A stretch of DNA of 64,000 bases, taken from positions 3,286,001-3,350,000 of the forward strand of contig OZ253586.1 of NCBI GenBank assembly GCA_965263155.1. Reading direction: 5' to 3'. A model generated the notes under the pieces. That model had not been told where the DNA came from, made no database searches, and saw only the letters and a list, made by a program, of their open reading frames with translations. The translations under genes and the position numbers were made by a program. The DNA is from JAAXIE01 sp965263155. Lineage in GTDB: Bacteria; Chloroflexota; Dehalococcoidia; Lucifugimonadales; JAAXIE01. Positions 16,493-25,581 of this stretch are shown here, piece by piece (positions within the stretch are counted from its first letter, which is position 1; every line of letters begins with the position of its first letter).

Positions 16493-17242
16493 GTGGGTCG
16501 CCTCGATACAGTACTGAGCAGGCGGACGGAGGGCTACCAAGGGCAAGAGGTCCCTTACGAGCTTCCCGTCACCGCCTACCCCTCTGCCTCGGGCGTAATT
16601 CTGGTGAACTCGCCGGGGTCGGGGGAACTTAAGGACGGGCGGTACAACCGCTGGGCCAACTTGGCCCGCGAGTTGCAAAGCCGGGGCATGCTCAGCATGG
16701 TCACCTACAACGTGCCCCGGCCCGACGCTCAATTCGTGAACCCCACGGAGCCCTACGCCTACCAGAACGCCAGTTGGAACCGCATCTTGGTGGAGGGCTT
16801 GGCCCACGTCATCGACTACGCCTTGGAGCGACGCCGCCAGCTATGCGGCTCCTCCGACCCCATCATGTACCTGTCGGGCTTCTCCTCCGGGGGCTCGGCC
16901 GTAGGCGCTGTCGCCTTCCGATATAGCGAGATTAAGCGCATCCTCCTCAATTCCACCTACGACAGCGTGGGCGACTACTTCTATGCTGCCATCCCCCAAT
17001 TCACGGGGCGCATCTACGTGGCTTACGGGGCCAACGACCCGCTAGCCCGCTTCCTCGCCTACGTGCTGCAGTTCGGCGCCAGCGCCGCCGAATCACTGCA
17101 CGTCCGCGAGGTCCCCGACTGCGATCACCGCTTCAGCGGGGCGACCAACGGACGGATTCTGAGTAAGGCGTTCTTGTGGGCCTTTGGGGAGGATGACACG
17201 TTTCCGTCGGAGGAGGGTGGGTTGGATATTTATGAGGAGTAA
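16493..17242 (+). CDS. Alpha/beta hydrolase-fold protein
   Basis: A 249-residue protein with the alpha/beta hydrolase pattern. Strand ASGVILVNSPGSGE supplies the oxyanion region, LSGFSSGGSAVG (near residue 125) is the nucleophile elbow G-x-S-x-G, YGANDPLA gives the acidic residue and DCDHRFSG the catalytic His. It is cytoplasmic, with no signal. The substrate is not predictable. Start GTG 16493 lies next to a dispersed repeat and its ribosome site is weak (GGGGGTGA). Confidence 0.75.
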   Translation: MGRLDTVLSRRTEGYQGQEVPYELPVTAYPSASGVILVNSPGSGELKDGRYNRWANLARELQSRGMLSMVTYNVPRPDAQFVNPTEPYAYQNASWNRILVEGLAHVIDYALERRRQLCGSSDPIMYLSGFSSGGSAVGAVAFRYSEIKRILLNSTYDSVGDYFYAAIPQFTGRIYVAYGANDPLARFLAYVLQFGASAAESLHVREVPDCDHRFSGATNGRILSKAFLWAFGEDDTFPSEEGGLDIYEE

Positions 17243-17278
17243 GGGGCACTACTAGGCCGGACGACCTCGAAGAATGCC

Positions 17279-19090
17279 TTAGCCTTCCGGATGCGCTGTC
17301 AGGTTGCGACCTTGCATGCCCCAGCACACTACCTCTGAATCCATCCTGAGCCCGCAGGTGTAGTACGTTCCGGCACTGACGGAGGCGAATCCGCCTTGTT
17401 GTGGAGTAGCTTCAGAGCCATGGCCCCAGCAGGCGACGGAGCCGTCTGCCTTGACCCCGCAGGTATCCACAAACCCGGCGCTGACGGAGGCGAACTCGCC
17501 TCGTGGTGGCGTTGCTTCGCCGTAGTCATCGTCGCCCCAGCAAGCAATGGTGCCATCGGTCTCGACCCCGCATGTATGGTCAGAACCGGCGCTGACCGAG
17601 ACGAATTCGCCTTGGGGTGGCGTGGCTTGACCCTGATCATCTTCGCCCCAGCATGCGACGGCTCCACCGGTCATGACACCGCAATTATGAGAGCGGCCAG
17701 CGCTGACCGAGACGAATTGTCCTTGGGGTGGTGAGGCTTCGCCACCCCGGTCACGACCCCAACAGGTAACGGTGCTGTCGGCCTTGACACCGCAGGTGTG
17801 CCAGCCCCCGGCGCTGACGGAATCGAATTCGCCTAGAGGCGGCGAGGCTTGGCCGGACTCATCGTTGCCCCAGCAGGCGACTGATCTGTCTGCCATGACC
17901 CCGCATGTGTGGCGTGCCCCAGGGCTGACGGAGACGAATTGGCCTCGGGGGGGCGTCGTCTCACCCCAAAAATCTTCTCCCCAGCAGACGATTGAGCCGT
18001 CTGTTTTGACCCCGCAGGTATGGCGGTTCGAGGCGTGGACGGAGGTGTATTCGGGCAATGGTACCAAGGCTTGACCATATCTACTATAGCCCCAGCACAC
18101 AACCTCTGAATCTTTCCTGACCCCGCAGGTGTGTAACCCTCCGGCGCTCAGCGAGGCAAATTCGCCTTCGGGAGGCGTGGTTTGAGGGCCGCCGCCCCAG
18201 CAGGCGACGGTGCCGTCGGTCTTGACTCCGCAGGTGTGACCGATCCCGGCGCTGAGGGAAACGAATTCGCCTCGGGGGGGCGTTGCTTCGCCGAAGTCAT
18301 TCTCGCCCCAGCAGACGACGGAGCCATTGGTCTTGACCCCGCAGTTATGCCCAGACCCGGCGCTGACCAAAGCGAAATCGCCTTGGGGCGGTGTCGCCTC
18401 ACCATCATCATCCTCGCCCCAGCAGGCGACGGAGCCGTCAGACCTAACCCCGCAGGTGTGGCGGTCTCCAGCACTCACGGAGGCGAATTCACCTCGCGGT
18501 GGCGTGGCTTGGCCGTATCCATCATAGCCCCAGCAGGTGACGGAGCCGTTGATCATGACTCCGCAGGTGTGTTCGCTGCCGGCGCTGATGGATGCGAACT
18601 CGCCTTCGGGTAGAGTGGCTTGAGAGACATCACCCCAGCAGTCGACGGTGCCGTTGGCCCTCACACCACAGGTGTGGGCACCGCCGGCACTAACGGAGGT
18701 GAATTCACCTTCGGGCGGCCTGCTTTGAAGATTCAAGTCCCAGCCCCAGCATGAGACCGAGCCGTCCAGCTTCACCACGCAGGTGTGCCCAAACCCAGCG
18801 CTCACATAGGGTAAAGCAGGGGCGCTGTCCGCGCGTTCCTCCTCGTCGATACCTTTCTCGCCGGAACCCCTGCCCAAGAGTGACAGCTCGTCGCTGGCAC
18901 CGGCGGAGGGAGACTCCGCCTCTCCCCGATCGGGGACAGCTTGGGGCCCAGAATCGTCGCCGGCCCCGTTCGACAAGGCTACACTGTCATCCGCATCGCT
19001 GAACGCGTCGGGTCTCGAGGAATCGCCCCCGCAGGCAGTCAAGGTGGCCAGCATTGGGGTAAGTGCAAGAAGCAGGATGAGCATTCGCAT
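17279..19090 (-). CDS. RCC1-repeat lipoprotein with 14 cysteine-paired repeats
   Basis: A 603-residue exported protein: signal MRMLILLLAL..., lipobox LTAC (Cys20), a low-complexity Ser/Asp/Gly-rich spacer to about residue 95, then 14 repeats of 35-37 residues with consensus FASVSAG.HTCGV..DGSV.CWG......TPP.GE. This is the RCC1-type beta-propeller repeat. Fourteen blades would make two seven-bladed propellers. Each repeat keeps two Cys (TCGV and CWG), suggesting one disulfide per repeat. It is probably surface-anchored with a binding role. ATG 19090 begins the signal best; ATG 19126 is an upstream option. Confidence 0.88.
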   Translation of the reverse strand: MRMLILLLALTPMLATLTACGGDSSRPDAFSDADDSVALSNGAGDDSGPQAVPDRGEAESPSAGASDELSLLGRGSGEKGIDEEERADSAPALPYVSAGFGHTCVVKLDGSVSCWGWDLNLQSRPPEGEFTSVSAGGAHTCGVRANGTVDCWGDVSQATLPEGEFASISAGSEHTCGVMINGSVTCWGYDGYGQATPPRGEFASVSAGDRHTCGVRSDGSVACWGEDDDGEATPPQGDFALVSAGSGHNCGVKTNGSVVCWGENDFGEATPPRGEFVSLSAGIGHTCGVKTDGTVACWGGGPQTTPPEGEFASLSAGGLHTCGVRKDSEVVCWGYSRYGQALVPLPEYTSVHASNRHTCGVKTDGSIVCWGEDFWGETTPPRGQFVSVSPGARHTCGVMADRSVACWGNDESGQASPPLGEFDSVSAGGWHTCGVKADSTVTCWGRDRGGEASPPQGQFVSVSAGRSHNCGVMTGGAVACWGEDDQGQATPPQGEFVSVSAGSDHTCGVETDGTIACWGDDDYGEATPPRGEFASVSAGFVDTCGVKADGSVACWGHGSEATPQQGGFASVSAGTYYTCGLRMDSEVVCWGMQGRNLTAHPEG

Positions 19091-19472
19091 AACAGACGGG
19101 AAATGGCTGGCAACGGCTCTGGGCAAGGGGCCCCCTTTCGGAGCGACACAGATGGGCCCGACAGACGCAAACTTTACTCGCGCCCCCGTACCGTCGCTCC
19201 TTCTGCAAGGTTCCCAGACAGGCTCGATACCGGCACTCTAGTTCCGGTGAACACCCAAGCACCGCCCAGCCTGCCGGGCACGCTCTCCACTGCCGGACAC
19301 TTCTCCCAGTCCGTCATACGGTCACCTGATTCCCCACTCCAGACGCTTCTGGTGGGTGGCTGGCATACGGAAACCCTACAATTATTTCCCCCGCGTGGGG
19401 TATGCAGGCCGGGCTTGTACGGCCTAGGGGAGTTGGGGATCAACCCCCTTCGAGAGCTGGTGTAGGCCCGCG
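19091..19472. other. Intergenic region, nothing recognised
   Basis: About 380 bases between the RCC1 lipoprotein start and the nadA stop. Short frames on both strands lack ribosome sites or family features. No tRNA, terminator or repeat is clear. Confidence 0.4.
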
Positions 19473-20525
19473 TCAGGCCGGAAGCTCCAGCATCCGCTTG
19501 ATAGGCACGAGCGCTCGGACCCGGACCCCTTCGTCAACGGTGATCTCGTGCTCCTCAGGGTCCTCCGTCTCCGAGGCGGAGAGTATGCCGTCAAGGCCAA
19601 TGCGTCGCATGTGGCTGCAGAAGACTAGGCATGCGCGGACGAACTCGGTCTGGGGGAACTCCGCCGCCAAGTTCGAGGCCATCTCGCACTCGGTGGCTAG
19701 GTAGGCGCGCTCGGGCTGGTGCTCCCGAATGTAGTTGGACATCTGGGACGTGCTTCCGTGGAAGTCGGCCTCGCGCAGCACGTCGGGCGGGCACTCCCAG
19801 TGGGCAAGGATCGCCCGGCGGGGGTGCCCCTTCGGGATGTCATACTGCAGGCGAAGAAGCTGCAGGTCCGCCACGGTGAACTGCTCGTGGACCTCGCACT
19901 TCGCCTCCATCATATCGTTATCCTTACCCGGATAGATGAGCTCCACACGGTGACCCAAGTCGTCAAGCTCTGCTTGGAGGTTCATCCCCATGAGGGTGTC
20001 CGGCAAGAAGATGACCTTGGCGCTGCCGGTGGTCCGGGCAACGTGAAGGATTACGTCCAAGGCGTTGGAAGAAGTGCAGCAGATGTCCGCCTCGGCCTTG
20101 GCGTCGGCGTAGCTGTTGATGTACATCACCACAGGAGCGCCTGGGTAGGCCGCCTTGAGGGCTCTTACATCCTCCCCCCTGACCGGGTCCGCCAAGCTGC
20201 AACCTGCCAGCTTGCTCGCAATGAGCACCTTCTTGTCAGGGTTGAGGATTTTCGCCGTCTCCGCCATGAACCGCACGCCGTCCATGAGGATCACCGGGCA
20301 AGTCGTCTCGGCGGCGTGTCGGGCTAGGGCCAAGGAGTCTCCCCGAGCCCTTTTGTCCGAGAGGCCAAAGACCAAGGGATGCATGTAATTATGGCCAAGG
20401 ATGAGGACGTTCTTCTCGTCCTTCAGCTGGAGGATGCGTCGGACCTTCTCCGCGTTGGCCGCCACGTCCACTTCGTACTCCGTGTTGTGGAAGGACTCTC
20501 GGAAGGACTCAAGACTCACAGCCAT
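19473..20525 (-). CDS. nadA: Quinolinate synthase NadA
   Basis: A 350-residue 4Fe-4S enzyme that condenses iminoaspartate with dihydroxyacetone phosphate to quinolinate, the precursor of NAD. The three cluster Cys positions are visible: DICCTSSNA, ATECEMASN and LVFCSHMRRIGL. HNYMHPLVFGLSD and GVRFMAETAKILNPDKKVL are further family signatures. ATG 20525 follows GGGGAGAAG. No nadB or nadC is adjacent, so the pathway is scattered. Length matches the usual 300-370 residues. Confidence 0.96.
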   Translation of the reverse strand: MAVSLESFRESFHNTEYEVDVAANAEKVRRILQLKDEKNVLILGHNYMHPLVFGLSDKRARGDSLALARHAAETTCPVILMDGVRFMAETAKILNPDKKVLIASKLAGCSLADPVRGEDVRALKAAYPGAPVVMYINSYADAKAEADICCTSSNALDVILHVARTTGSAKVIFLPDTLMGMNLQAELDDLGHRVELIYPGKDNDMMEAKCEVHEQFTVADLQLLRLQYDIPKGHPRRAILAHWECPPDVLREADFHGSTSQMSNYIREHQPERAYLATECEMASNLAAEFPQTEFVRACLVFCSHMRRIGLDGILSASETEDPEEHEITVDEGVRVRALVPIKRMLELPA

Positions 20526-20656
20526 GGTCTTCTCCCCAACCCTCTGCTCGCTTGCGGGAACGCCGGCGGCGCTCTAGCTAGCGCCACCTTCATTATACCC
20601 CCTGGTTCGCATAGCTGGGGGTGGTCCACGATGAAGGGGCGCGTGAGGGAGATAAC

Positions 20657-20690
20657 CACCGTCATTGCGACGAAGGCCGCAATCCAGACC
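20657..20690. repeat. GTCATTGCG-type dispersed repeat fragment
   Basis: CCGTCATTGCGACGAAGGCC with following GCAATCCAGA resembles the fragment at 5533-5574 in reverse orientation. It sits upstream of nadA and a small membrane protein gene, in the decayed accessory strip. Confidence 0.35.
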
Positions 20691-20721
20691 CCATGGAAGA
20701 TACAGCGATCTCTTTAACGGG

Positions 20722-20910
20722 ATGGACGTTCGCGACCAAATGAGATGGACGCTCATTGGGGTGGTCGTAGTGGCCTCTGGGTTGTTGGTAGCATCCGTCA
20801 AGCTTGATTGGCTGCGACGGCATACCAAGTCGCTAACGATGGTCTTCGCCATCGCGGTTGCCCTGCTGGTGGCAATTGAGTGCGTGCCGCGCTGGCTTGA
20901 GGATAAGTAG
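20722..20910 (+). CDS. Small membrane protein, unknown
   Basis: A 62-residue protein from ATG 20722 with two hydrophobic segments: WTLIGVVVVASGLLVASV (about 9-26) and MVFAIAVALLVAIECV (about 40-55). A short basic loop DWLRRHTKS lies between them. No family is recognised and the ribosome site is weak (AACGGG). It is next to a decayed DNA methyltransferase, so it may belong to an old mobile or defence region. Confidence 0.4.
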   Translation: MDVRDQMRWTLIGVVVVASGLLVASVKLDWLRRHTKSLTMVFAIAVALLVAIECVPRWLEDK

Positions 20911-20935
20911 CACCCTCTAAGGAAGGGTAAGAGTG

Positions 20936-21418
20936 ATGGCCGAGCAGAACTTTGCTAACAGAACGCTGTACCATGGAGACAATTTGGACTTCCTTCGTGG
21001 GATGAATAGTGAGACCCGTCGACCTGATTGCGACCGACCCTTCGTTCAACAAGAATAAGGGTTTCCACGCCACGCCCGATAGTCTCGCGGCGGTGCGCAA
21101 TTTTACGACCGGTGGTCGTGGTGTGATGACATTCACGACTGGCTTATCGGTATCCAGCGCGATGAGCCAGAAGTCTGGCAGGGGATCACGGCTGCCAAGA
21201 CCATCTATAGAGACGACATGGCGGCGTTTCTTTGCTGGCTGGGCGTGCAGCTGCTTGAGATGCACAGGGTCTGCAACAAGGAGAAGCGAGACAGGATGAC
21301 TCTGACAGGATTGCAAGCAGCGAATCGGAATGTTGGATATCTGCGGCCCGAGAACGAGGCCCATATCCAGCACGGACGTGGTGCGGTGCCTCGGCCGTCG
21401 TCGAGACGGAGGAGGTGA
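20936..21418 (+). pseudogene. Frameshifted remnant of a site-specific DNA methyltransferase
   Basis: Three frames carry consecutive pieces of one N-4/N-6 DNA methyltransferase. From ATG 20936 comes NRTLYHGDNLDFLRGMNSE. After a frameshift near 21010 follows VDLIATDPSFNKNKGFHATP, with the catalytic DPP[YF] motif as DPSF. After a second shift near 21110 comes DDIHDWLIGIQRDEPEVWQ then TAAKTIYRDDMAAFLCWLGV and LLEMHRV. The rest of the enzyme is missing. No restriction endonuclease gene is nearby. This is a dead modification gene. Confidence 0.8.
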
Positions 21419-21981
21419 CAGCAGCATTCCAGCACCCATTTGGTAGGTTTGGAGGTTTGGAGGCTTTGGAGGAGGGGCAAGGACTATTGGAGGTCGCTGC
21501 TCTGCTTTCAGCGATTATCGTCGGGCTAGTCAGTTTAGTCGGTTTGTCCATGCGGTATTTGCGGCGACCCATAGTACGCGTTATGAAAGCACTGCGGCGC
21601 TCAGTCTGGGTGGTGTGTTGCTGTCCTGCCCTTCGGTGGTTAGGGTGGCGTCTGTCGGACAGTTCATACCCGTCAGATTCTCTCTGGGCTGCTAATGGCC
21701 AATTCGCGGGAGTAAAGGAAGGAGATTTCCTGACCCTGCGGGTTATCGTTCACTCTAGACCCTCCGAGTGGGAACACGATGGAGTCCACTATGGTTGGCG
21801 CTTGGACGTGAGGGTCGGCGCAGACAGGATAGTGTGTTTCTTCCCACAGGGGCTTAAGAAAACTAGTCGACGATACCTTCGCAGAGTGAAGGGCAGTCAA
21901 CGTGTAGTTTTGTACGGAAAAGTCACCTCTCTGAGCGGCATCCATTCAATCTACAAGAACGACTGGCTTAGGCCGACATAA
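21415..21981 (+). CDS. Hypothetical protein with N-terminal membrane helix
   Basis: A 188-residue protein from GTG 21415, or TTG 21487 which has GGAGGAGGGG well spaced upstream. One hydrophobic stretch, VAALLSAIIVGLVSLVGLSM (about 27-46), is followed by a basic segment. The soluble part has beta-rich sequence (DFLTLRVIVHSRPSEW, RLDVRVGADRIVCFF, SQRVVLYGKVTSLSG) suggestive of an OB-like barrel, an inference only. It follows the broken methyltransferase. Confidence 0.5.
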   Translation: MTAAFQHPFGRFGGLEALEEGQGLLEVAALLSAIIVGLVSLVGLSMRYLRRPIVRVMKALRRSVWVVCCCPALRWLGWRLSDSSYPSDSLWAANGQFAGVKEGDFLTLRVIVHSRPSEWEHDGVHYGWRLDVRVGADRIVCFFPQGLKKTSRRYLRRVKGSQRVVLYGKVTSLSGIHSIYKNDWLRPT

Positions 21982-22683
21982 ATCGATGCCATGTCGTCGG
22001 CGCGTGGCAACAGGTGGACCGTCATCAGTGGCACCGAGTCGCAGGCTGGTGCGAGGCCCAACGCGTGCTAGGAGATGCTTCCTCAACATCGTCGCGCTGG
22101 TCTCGCTTGGGAGGGTGGTTAGGAAGGTTACGTTAAGAGGCGTGCGTCCAAGCCTTGGGAAATTGCCTTACCCTCATAGCAAACGGCACCCCTGCCATCT
22201 CCACCTTGACCCGCCCCACCCTCTCCGCCTATAATCAGAACATATGAGCGACTGGATATTGACCCCACAGGGTCGCCCCAGCCTTCCCTTTTCCGGCCTG
22301 ACTTTCTTTCGGAGGACCCGGTGAGGCAAAACTGCGGCAGAATGCGGCAAGCCAACTCAGATACAACAGCGCGGCCAATGAGACCAGTTCCAGATACGAA
22401 TAACCTTTTTTAGCTACGACCTTGGCCGCACCCAGCTACGGAGTGGAGACACTACGCCTCTCTTGCTGCCGTCTCTAAGCTACAAGAACCTCGCAAATCA
22501 GTGAGACCGGTCCGCCGTCCGGTCCCATAAGTCCCTTTCCCCAGGATTCCCGACCCCCGCCGCCTGCCATTGCCTGGGCCCACATCCACTCGGCACCGTC
22601 GAGCAACTGGTCCCCATCAGCTTGTCAGCCCCAGCGCAATCCGCTAGGATTGCTCTTTCCAACCCACCTAGGGGGTGTATGGT
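21982..22683. other. Long intergenic region with one strong promoter
   Basis: About 700 bases. A good promoter is present at 22206-22235. Just after it, ATG 22244 opens a 26-codon frame ending TGA at a GTG that opens a 30-codon frame (GTGA overlap, with GGAGG ahead). Neither short peptide matches a family, so they could be leader peptides or the stub of a lost gene. The rest holds nothing recognisable. Transcripts from this promoter could run into the Rieske gene at 22684. Confidence 0.4.
22206..22235 (+). promoter_or_regulatory. Sigma-70-type promoter
   Basis: TTGACC (22206-22211), an 18-base spacer and a perfect TATAAT (22230-22235). The predicted start of transcription is only a few bases before ATG 22244, so the first frame would be nearly leaderless. 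The Rieske operon begins about 440 bases downstream. Confidence 0.55.
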
Positions 22684-24006
22684 ATGGATGCCACTGGTCT
22701 GGTCATAGATGACATGGAGAATGGGGTTTTCCGGTATCACCGCTCCACGCTGACCTCTCCCGAGGTGATGCAGGAGGAGCGGGACCGCATTTTCGAGAAA
22801 TGCTGGCTCTACCTTGGCCATGAGTCGGAGGTGGAGAAGCCGGGCGACTACGTTCGTAGGAACGTGGGGGGTCGGCCCATCTTCTTTGCCCGGGGCAAGG
22901 ATGGCCGGATGCGTGCCTTCTACAATACCTGCACCCACCGGGGCGCCATGATCTGCCGTCAGGAGCACGGCAACGCCGATGTGTTCCAGTGCTTCTACCA
23001 CGCTTGGACTTTCAACAACGAGGGCACGCTTATCGGCACGCCGGACGAGGCGGGCTACAGCGAGTTCTTCGACCGGGCCGAGATGGGGCTGAAGTCGCCA
23101 CGCATGGAGAGCTACCGTGGCTTCATGTTCGTCAACTTCAACCAGCACGCCGAAGACCTGCTCACCTACTTGGCGGGTGCCAAGGAGTACATGGACCTGA
23201 TGATCGACCAGTCGGAGAGCGACATGCGAGTCGTGGCTGGCTCCAACAAGTACGTGATGAAGTGCAACTGGAAGCTGCTGGTGGAAAACAGCATCGACGG
23301 ATACCATCTCATCCCCACCCACAACACTTATCTGGAATATCTGTCGGGCTTGGGGACCCAGAACGGCCCCAACGTTCGCCGCTGGTCCAAGACAGTGGCC
23401 CTCGGCAACGGCCACTCTGTCCTTTCCTCTGAAGCCATCAACGGCAAGCCAGTGGCCACTTGGGCGCCGCTCTATGGCGAAGACACCAAGGAGGAGTTCG
23501 CACAGAAGCGCCAGAGCTTGGTGGACCGGTTCGGCGAGGACAAGGCTTGGCTGATTGCCAACGCCACTCGCAACCTGCACATCTACCCCAACCTGATAAT
23601 CAACGATGTGGCTGGTACCACTGTGCGCTCCTTCTGGCCCGTTGCCCCCGACCATCTGGAAGTGTCCGCATGGGAAGTGGTCCCGCGGGAGGAGGACGGC
23701 AGGGCCCTTGCCCGCCGCCTCGACAGCTTCCTCACCTTCCTTGGCCCAGGCGGCTTTGCCACGCCTGACGACGTGGAGGCATTGGAGTCGTGTCAGGAAG
23801 GGTTCCTCGCTGACGAGGTGCAGTGGTCGGACATCTCCCGCGGAATGCACGAGGAAAACCCCAAGGGCATCCACGAGCTGCAGATGCGGAGCTTCTGGAG
23901 GCGCTGGTACGCCGACATGACCGGCCAGAGGCGGTTCGATACCGGAGAATGTCCTCCCGCTCGCGCTCATGTTGAGGAGCCGGTGCTGGCCTCGGACGAC
24001 GACTAA
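22684..24006 (+). CDS. Rieske oxygenase alpha subunit (ring-hydroxylating dioxygenase type)
   Basis: A 440-residue terminal oxygenase large subunit. The Rieske site is CTHRGAM with CFYHAW, and the catalytic iron site is ENSIDGYHLIPTH (D-x2-H-x4-H). FRYHRSTLTSPEVMQEERDR and CWLYLGHESEV are shared with the paralogues at 38642 and 40041. ATG 22684 is preferred: GGGGGT lies 7 bases upstream; GTG 22675 is also possible. A second alpha subunit follows at 24133 and a beta subunit at 26444, so subunit pairing is not obvious. It would hydroxylate an aromatic or cyclic substrate with electrons from an unlinked reductase. Confidence 0.93.
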   Translation: MDATGLVIDDMENGVFRYHRSTLTSPEVMQEERDRIFEKCWLYLGHESEVEKPGDYVRRNVGGRPIFFARGKDGRMRAFYNTCTHRGAMICRQEHGNADVFQCFYHAWTFNNEGTLIGTPDEAGYSEFFDRAEMGLKSPRMESYRGFMFVNFNQHAEDLLTYLAGAKEYMDLMIDQSESDMRVVAGSNKYVMKCNWKLLVENSIDGYHLIPTHNTYLEYLSGLGTQNGPNVRRWSKTVALGNGHSVLSSEAINGKPVATWAPLYGEDTKEEFAQKRQSLVDRFGEDKAWLIANATRNLHIYPNLIINDVAGTTVRSFWPVAPDHLEVSAWEVVPREEDGRALARRLDSFLTFLGPGGFATPDDVEALESCQEGFLADEVQWSDISRGMHEENPKGIHELQMRSFWRRWYADMTGQRRFDTGECPPARAHVEEPVLASDDD

Positions 24007-24018
24007 GCAGTGTCCGAC

Positions 24019-24046
24019 GTAGGGGTGATTCGCGAATCGCCCCTAC
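24019..24046. repeat. 28-base near-perfect palindrome
   Basis: GTAGGGGTGATTCG is followed at once by CGAATCGCCCCTAC, complementary except for one T/G pair. It sits between two Rieske alpha genes. The GTAGGGGCG theme recurs in the tandem repeat at 61743-61809. It could act as a terminator-like hairpin or be a copy of a dispersed palindromic element. Confidence 0.6.
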
Positions 24047-24132
24047 CAGATGACGGGGCGCTGGTTCTGCAATGGTCCCGGACCGCGAGAATGGCGTGCT
24101 TGGATGCCGACCACCAAAAGAGAGGTAACGCA

Positions 24133-25440
24133 ATGGCCACAGTGAACGATCAGGTCATCAACTACAGCGAGTTGGTTGAGGAGAACGGCAAAGGCTTCCG
24201 CGTAAATGGGCGCGTGTACCACGATCCCCAGGTTTTCGACGAAGAGATGGACAAGATTTACCATCGCGGCTGGGTCTTCGTGGGCCACGACAGCGAAGTG
24301 GCCGAGCCGGGCGACTACATCACCCGCCTGATCGGCAACCAGCCAGTGATTATGTCCCGCGATGACGATGGCCAAGTACACCTGCTGCTGAACCGCTGCC
24401 GCCACCGCTCGGCGACTGTTTGCCAGCAGGACCGGGGCAACGCCTTCACCTTCATGTGTGCCTACCACGGCTGGACTTACGGGAACGACGGGCACCTTAT
24501 TGGCGCGCCCTTCCCCGGCGGCCGTGGCGGCTACGACGAGTCCTTTAATCGGGAGGACTACGGCTTGGTGCCCGTCCCCCGTATCGCCTCCCACCGTGGC
24601 TTCGTGTTCGGCAGCCTCAGCCCCGCGGGCCAGAGCTTTGATGATTACTTGGGGAAAGCCAAGGCCTACTTGGACCGCTTCTGCGACATGGCGCCTGAGG
24701 GTGAAATTCTGGCCCAGGCAGGCAGGCAGAAGACCCGTGTCGAGGGCAACTGGAAATTGCAGGTGGAGAACCTGACCGACCAATACCACGTCTCCTTCAC
24801 CCACCAGACCGCACTTCGACGCCCAGGCCGCGACGCCACGGCCATCACCATGGATGACCCCTATCAGGTGCAGCGAGACTTGGGGGGCGGGCACACCGTC
24901 ATTGACCGCTTCCAAGCCAACCGCAACACGGGCGAGAAACTGAATGAGCGGGTCACCGGCGCCACCGGCACGCTCGACCCCGAGGTAGTAAGTCGAGTTG
25001 CCGAGCGCATGGGAGAAGAGGCGGCCGAGTACGTCTCCACCGGCGGGCCGCCCCATATCATGATTTTCCCCAACCTGATGGTGCTGTGGAACGCCTTCCG
25101 CGTGCTGCAACCGGTGCGCCCGAACCTGAGCTACATCTATTACCACCCAACGTTCCTCAAGGGGGCCAGTGACGAGGTCAACACGCGCCGGCTGCGGGCC
25201 CACGAGAATGGCTTCGGCCCTGCCGGATTTATCAACCCCGATGACGCCGATATGTTCGCCCGCATCCAGACCGGCACCAAAGCCAAGGTGGAAGACTGGT
25301 CGCTGCTGACCCGCGGTACCGCGGGTCAGGCAACGGAGCCCGACGACTTCGGCCAACCCTCCCTCACCACGCAGGTGCTTGGCGAGACTGCCCAGCGTGG
25401 CATCTGGCGCCACTACCGGGATGTGATGAACGAGGGGTAG
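24133..25440 (+). CDS. Rieske oxygenase alpha subunit
   Basis: A 435-residue large subunit with Rieske motif CRHRSAT and CAYHGW, and iron site ENLTDQYHVSFTH. It is more diverged from the other plus-strand alphas (for example YHDPQVFDEEMDKIYHRGWV) and resembles benzoate/anthranilate-type large subunits. ATG 24133 is taken because GAGAGGTAAC lies just upstream; the longer frame from 24010 crosses the palindrome at 24019-24046 and has no protein-like start. Its small subunit may be the one at 26444. Confidence 0.92.
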   Translation: MATVNDQVINYSELVEENGKGFRVNGRVYHDPQVFDEEMDKIYHRGWVFVGHDSEVAEPGDYITRLIGNQPVIMSRDDDGQVHLLLNRCRHRSATVCQQDRGNAFTFMCAYHGWTYGNDGHLIGAPFPGGRGGYDESFNREDYGLVPVPRIASHRGFVFGSLSPAGQSFDDYLGKAKAYLDRFCDMAPEGEILAQAGRQKTRVEGNWKLQVENLTDQYHVSFTHQTALRRPGRDATAITMDDPYQVQRDLGGGHTVIDRFQANRNTGEKLNERVTGATGTLDPEVVSRVAERMGEEAAEYVSTGGPPHIMIFPNLMVLWNAFRVLQPVRPNLSYIYYHPTFLKGASDEVNTRRLRAHENGFGPAGFINPDDADMFARIQTGTKAKVEDWSLLTRGTAGQATEPDDFGQPSLTTQVLGETAQRGIWRHYRDVMNEG

Positions 25441-25581
25441 TAGGTCCATCCCAGACGTTAGTTGGCGTGAAGCCGGTTCACGCTCCAACTAGAGAGTTCC
25501 CCACCAAGGGGCTTTATACTCTGAGCATAACTAGTTGCTCGCTAACGTTGTCCAAGTCTGGACCGTCGGGAGGAGCGCGCA

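Noticed and set aside
17279..19090. Regular DNA periodicity of about 105-111 bases, considered as a CRISPR array or satellite
   Set aside because: The period follows the 35-37 residue RCC1 repeat in an intact frame, and units vary at synonymous sites. There are no spacers.
22498..25488. Long open frames on the minus strand opposite the two Rieske alpha genes (490 and 481 codons)
   Set aside because: They mirror real plus-strand genes with full family motifs. The minus frames are His/Val-rich with no recognisable domains and arise from GC-rich codon bias.
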